Program-made: the position numbers and the translations under genes | In this document: one piece after another, positions 61,187 through 64,000 of the stretch | Position numbering within the stretch: the first letter of the stretch is position 1 | Layout: every line of letters begins with the position of its first letter | Source: Macrobrachium rosenbergii | Lineage: Eukaryota; Arthropoda; Malacostraca; Decapoda; Palaemonidae | Assembly (NCBI RefSeq): GCF_040412425.1 | Contig: NC_089744.1 | Location: forward strand, 26,747,501 to 26,811,500 | Direction of reading: 5' to 3' | DNA length: 64,000 nucleotides | The notes under the pieces: generated by a model | What the model was told of the DNA's origin: nothing | The model's input: the letters and a program-made list of their open reading frames with translations, nothing else | Database searches by the model: none

Positions 61187-61912
61187 TCATTCGTACGTCA
61201 CCAACGTAGGTAGTTGCGAGACTTTCAAAGAAATTGAAGGGGAACGATGGCGTAAACCAATAATGGAATGCAACGCACCCATATTTCTAATGTGTGTTAG
61301 AAGACTAGGAGGGCAGGCAAGGTGGTCTAACCAACTGGTATGGCCCGTTGCGTCACTCACCCAAGTGTCAGTGTCGGAGGGCATCACAACAACATCACCA
61401 ATATAGTAATCGTAATGGATGCAAAAGTCTTTCAGCTCGTTACCAAAACGTGATTCAAGGTGAACGCTAAAATCACCAACTACAAGAGCCTTCCCATTTG
61501 GGTGATCTGACATAAGACAGTGTATTTTTGCTAAACAATCAAAATACTCTGCATCATTTTGTCTATCTGAGTATGGAAGATAACAGTTAATAATCCTTAT
61601 ATAATTTTCATATATAGACACGTCAATACAAATTAGTCTATCATTTGAGGCGTCCACTCGCTGTATACAAGAAGCAAGGCTCTTTCGGTACAGGAAAGCA
61701 ACTCCCCTATAAGGACGACCAGCTGACAACTCATTTGATAAATCAGCTTGGGAAACCGCTTAATATGCAAATTCAGAATTTATTCTATTCAGGTAGTCTG
61801 ATTCTTGCACCGGCAGCCAAGTCTCCTGCAGACAGACTACAGTATATCAGAAACAAGTTAATTCGGCTACATCAAAATGGCAATTTCCTGATGATCTACC
61901 CTTATAAGATGT
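61187..61912 (-). pseudogene. LINE endonuclease domain
   Basis: Motifs in order: CLQETWLP (about 61820), GRPYRGVAFLYRKSLASC (about 61715), a central IRIINCYLPYSD, VVGDFSVHLESRFGNEL (usual GDFN has Ser for Asn) and SDATGHTSWLDHLACP. The last box usually reads SDH but appears as GLRHRSP. The domain nicks target DNA to prime reverse transcription. The substitutions and an upstream in-frame stop suggest an inactive copy. Confidence 0.82.
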
Positions 61913-62368
61913 AAAGCTTAAATCCATTTATACAAAAAAAAAAAAAAAAAGGAGATTAATCATGCCAAGGTCGGACCAGGATGTCCTTACCCCAACTTTC
62001 TGGTTTGTACAAATCCTTAACCGTGCTTTGAGGCATTTCTTTAATAATGACTTTGAAAGATAGATAGTGAGAAAATAGTTGTTCCACATGCTCGCGCTAA
62101 CGTCGAGATACCTGCTATGTGAGATACTTGGCTGAGAAGCACCTCTGGTGTAGTGTCAGGCTGTAGCCTGGAAACAAATAAATAAACGGACATTTCTTAA
62201 AGGCTGAGCTGCCTTAAGTGTGCTTCCATCTTCCTCCCCGATGATAGGAGGCTTACGTCGTCTTTGTTCAAAAACACCCCTCTAATCTGTATAGTCCTTA
62301 CTTTCACTTTTTTAAGCTCGTGTTCTTTGCAGTAAGCGCTTCCGTTTTTACATACTTTTATGACATGC
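61913..62368. other. No recognised gene
   Basis: Contains an A-run at about 61934-61950. Nothing else recognised. Confidence 0.5.
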
Positions 62369-63180
62369 TTTTATTTAACTTGACTTCTGCGTCCATCTGT
62401 CTGTCCTCAAATCTTGTAACTCAATTTTCGACCTGTTCCCTTTGTCCGATGGACTTGAAATTTTGCATGGTTACTCAATCCCATGGTCAGTAGGTCAGCA
62501 ATGACATCTAGACCCTACAGTGACCTCTCCCAGTACCTCAGGATTTGTATGAAACTCTTCGGATTTTTCACGACTTCTTTGACTCAGTAAACAACTCTTC
62601 GGATTTTTCAAACATTCTTTGGCTCGACAGGATATTAATTTCGTTAGCTACAATCATAAATCAGTTACAAAACTAAAAAGTATAAAATAAAAAAAATATA
62701 AAAAACATTTTTAAAACACGCTTTCATTAAAATGCACTAAAAAGTGAAAAATAAATCTTTTGAGACACGCCAGGGTTTTCTTAAAATTAATCATGTCTAT
62801 AAAAATAAAAGTTTGGGTGCCAAACATGGAAGGAAATGCTACAAGAAATTAAAAAAAATATATTTCTTTTCTTGTAGCACTTCTTTCCATGTCTGGCGCC
62901 CAAACTTTTATTTTCTGTGTCTTAAAAGATTTATTTTTTACTTTTTAAATCATTTTAATGAAAGCGTGTTTTAGAAATATTTTTTTATAATTTTTATTTA
63001 ACTTGACTTCTGCATCTGTCTGTCTGTCTGTTTGGGTCAAACTTGTAACTCAATTTTCGACCTTACGTGATCAGTAGGTCAGCAGTGACCTCTAGTGACC
63101 CTACAGTGACTTCTCCCAGTATCTCAGGATTTGGATGAAACTTCGGAATTTACACAACTTTTTGGACTCGGTAGAATCTA
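62369..63180. repeat. Direct repeats flanking a fold-back palindrome
   Basis: The segment TTTTATTTAACTTGACTTCT and on, through TAACTCAATTTTCGACCT, CAGTAGGTCAGCA, CCTACAGTGAC and CAGGATTTG, occurs at 62369-62585 and 62992-63165. The copies lie about 622 bp apart on the same strand. A palindrome lies between them. Confidence 0.88.
62690..62995. repeat. Fold-back palindrome, arms about 140 bp
   Basis: AACACGCTTTCATTAAAATG at about 62713 and its inverse CATTTTAATGAAAGCGTGTT at about 62951 mark the outer arms. TGCTACAAGAAAT and the inverse at about 62863-62879 mark the inner edges, with a loop of about a dozen A/T bases. Arms differ by small indels. Confidence 0.9.
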
Positions 63181-63195
63181 TCTTCTGTATAACAG

Positions 63196-63945
63196 CTCCC
63201 CCTTCCCTCCATCTCCTTCCCCCCTCCCCTACCCCTCCCTAGCACATGATCAAATATTGATTTAGCTGTGTCCCCCCTTTCCTTCCGTCTTCCATCCCCC
63301 TCCCCTCCCCTTACCTCTTCCACCCTCCCCTTCCCCTTCCCCAGCACACGATCGTGCTAATTTAGCTGTGTCCTCCCCTTCCCCCTTCCCCCCTCCCCCT
63401 TCCCCTTACCTCCCCTCCCCTACCCTCTTCCATCCCCCTTCCGCCACCCACTCCCTCCCCCTTCCCAAAGCTTACGATCAAGTGTTAATTTAACCGTGTC
63501 CTCCCCTTCCCTCTTCCCCTCCCCCTTTCCTCTTCCATCCCCCTCCACTTACCGCTCCTCCTCCCCTTCACCCTCCCCCTCCCATTTCTTCCTCCCTTCC
63601 CCCTTCCCTCTTTCATCCTCCTCCCCCTTCCACCTTCACCTCCCCTCTCCCCTCCCCTTCCCCTCCCCTACCCCTTCCTCCTCCAACCCCTACCGTCGTC
63701 TTTTCCCTCCACCCCCTTCCCATTTTCCTGCTCTCCCCTACCTCCTCCCATCCCCCTCCCCTTCCCCCTCTCCTTCCTCCACCCCATCCCTCTCACCTTC
63801 CATATTCCATCCCCTTCACCTCCCCCTTTCCCCTTCCTTCCTCTTCCGTCTTACATCAGTCCCTTCTCCTTCCCCTGCCCTCCCATTTCGCCTTCCCCTC
63901 ACCTTCCTACTCCCTCCTTCCCTCTTCCCCTCCCCCTTCCCCGTA
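63196..63945. repeat. Pyrimidine-rich tandem array
   Basis: Long C/T-only stretches (CCCTTCC-like) interrupted by a conserved spacer. The spacer occurs near 63240, 63343 and 63468: AGCACATGATCAAATATTGA, AGCACACGATCGTGCTAATT, AAGCTTACGATCAAGTGTTA, each followed by TTTAGCTGTGTCC or TTTAACCGTGTCC. The remainder to 63945 is pure pyrimidine-rich sequence. Confidence 0.9.
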
Positions 63946-64000
63946 AATGGATATCAATTTCGTTAGCTACATTCATAAATCGGTTACAATATCTGTCAAA
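63946..64000. repeat. Start of another copy of the 62.6-kb repeat
   Basis: AATTTCGTTAGCTACATTCA and TAAATCGGTTACAA repeat the sequence at about 62637-62670 with two or three changes, so the array probably continues past the window edge. Confidence 0.8.

Larger units (their letters stand above)
58850..61912 (-). mobile_element. Non-LTR retrotransposon (LINE) with endonuclease and RT, decayed
   Basis: From 61912 down to about 58850 the minus strand carries an apurinic-type endonuclease, a linker and a reverse transcriptase in the usual order, broken by stops and frameshifts. It is further split by a 429-bp MITE at 59887-60315. No poly(A) tail or target duplication was found. By wording of the RT blocks it belongs to a jockey/CR1-like group; the exact clade is not resolved here. 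Confidence 0.85.

Noticed and set aside
63496..63966. 156-codon proline/serine-rich frame
   Set aside because: Result of a C/T-only tandem array, not a protein gene.

Overview
This window is eukaryotic and reads as gene-poor, repeat-dominated DNA from an arthropod, most probably a decapod crustacean. The reasons are very long AT, AC, CT and TTA microsatellites every few kilobases, several dispersed repeats that I recognise from memory as common in shrimp and crayfish genomes, and a mix of Transib, mariner, hAT, gypsy, tRNA-SINE and LINE elements. There are no bacterial operons, no CRISPR array and no convincing complete host gene. Two short splice-bounded candidate exons (157-245 and 13708-13766, + strand, compatible phase) are the only hints of a host gene; if real, much of the window would be intron.

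Layout. 1-10 kb: microsatellites, two dispersed-repeat copies, a decayed LINE piece and a possible solo LTR. 10.2-10.8 kb: a 585-bp Tc1/mariner-type element with perfect 27-bp inverted ends that keeps only the N-terminal DNA-binding part of its transposase. 12.7-16.4 kb: minisatellites and microsatellites. 17.4-20.4 kb: a 2,923-bp Transib/RAG1-like transposon with CACAGTG ends, an exact 5-bp target duplication and a frameshifted transposase in which the RAG1-type D, D, E and zinc ligands are still readable. 24.2-25.6 kb: nested palindromes separated by TTA/TAA runs. 26.1-33.1 kb: a young LTR element with Gag and protease but no reverse transcriptase or integrase. 33.5-38.4 kb: dispersed repeats and CT-spaced minisatellites. 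38.7-43.3 kb: a decayed gypsy element of the CsRn1 type on the minus strand. 45-50 kb: a LINE tail, a tRNA-derived SINE with a perfect 15-bp target duplication, and more dispersed repeats. 51-58 kb: microsatellites, a CT-spaced triplication, LINE pieces and an LTR fragment. 58.2-62 kb: a LINE with endonuclease and RT domains on the minus strand, with a 429-bp hAT-type MITE cut into its RT region. 62.3-64 kb: a fold-back palindrome between direct repeats and a pyrimidine-rich tandem array.

The most interesting item is the Transib/RAG1-like element. Its two ends carry the same heptamer as vertebrate recombination signals, and an A-rich nonamer-like block lies 22 bp from one heptamer and 13 bp from the other, close to the 23/12 asymmetry of V(D)J recombination signals. 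The Gag-protease-only LTR element and the mariner element that retains only a DNA-binding domain are further examples of elements that would depend on proteins supplied from elsewhere.
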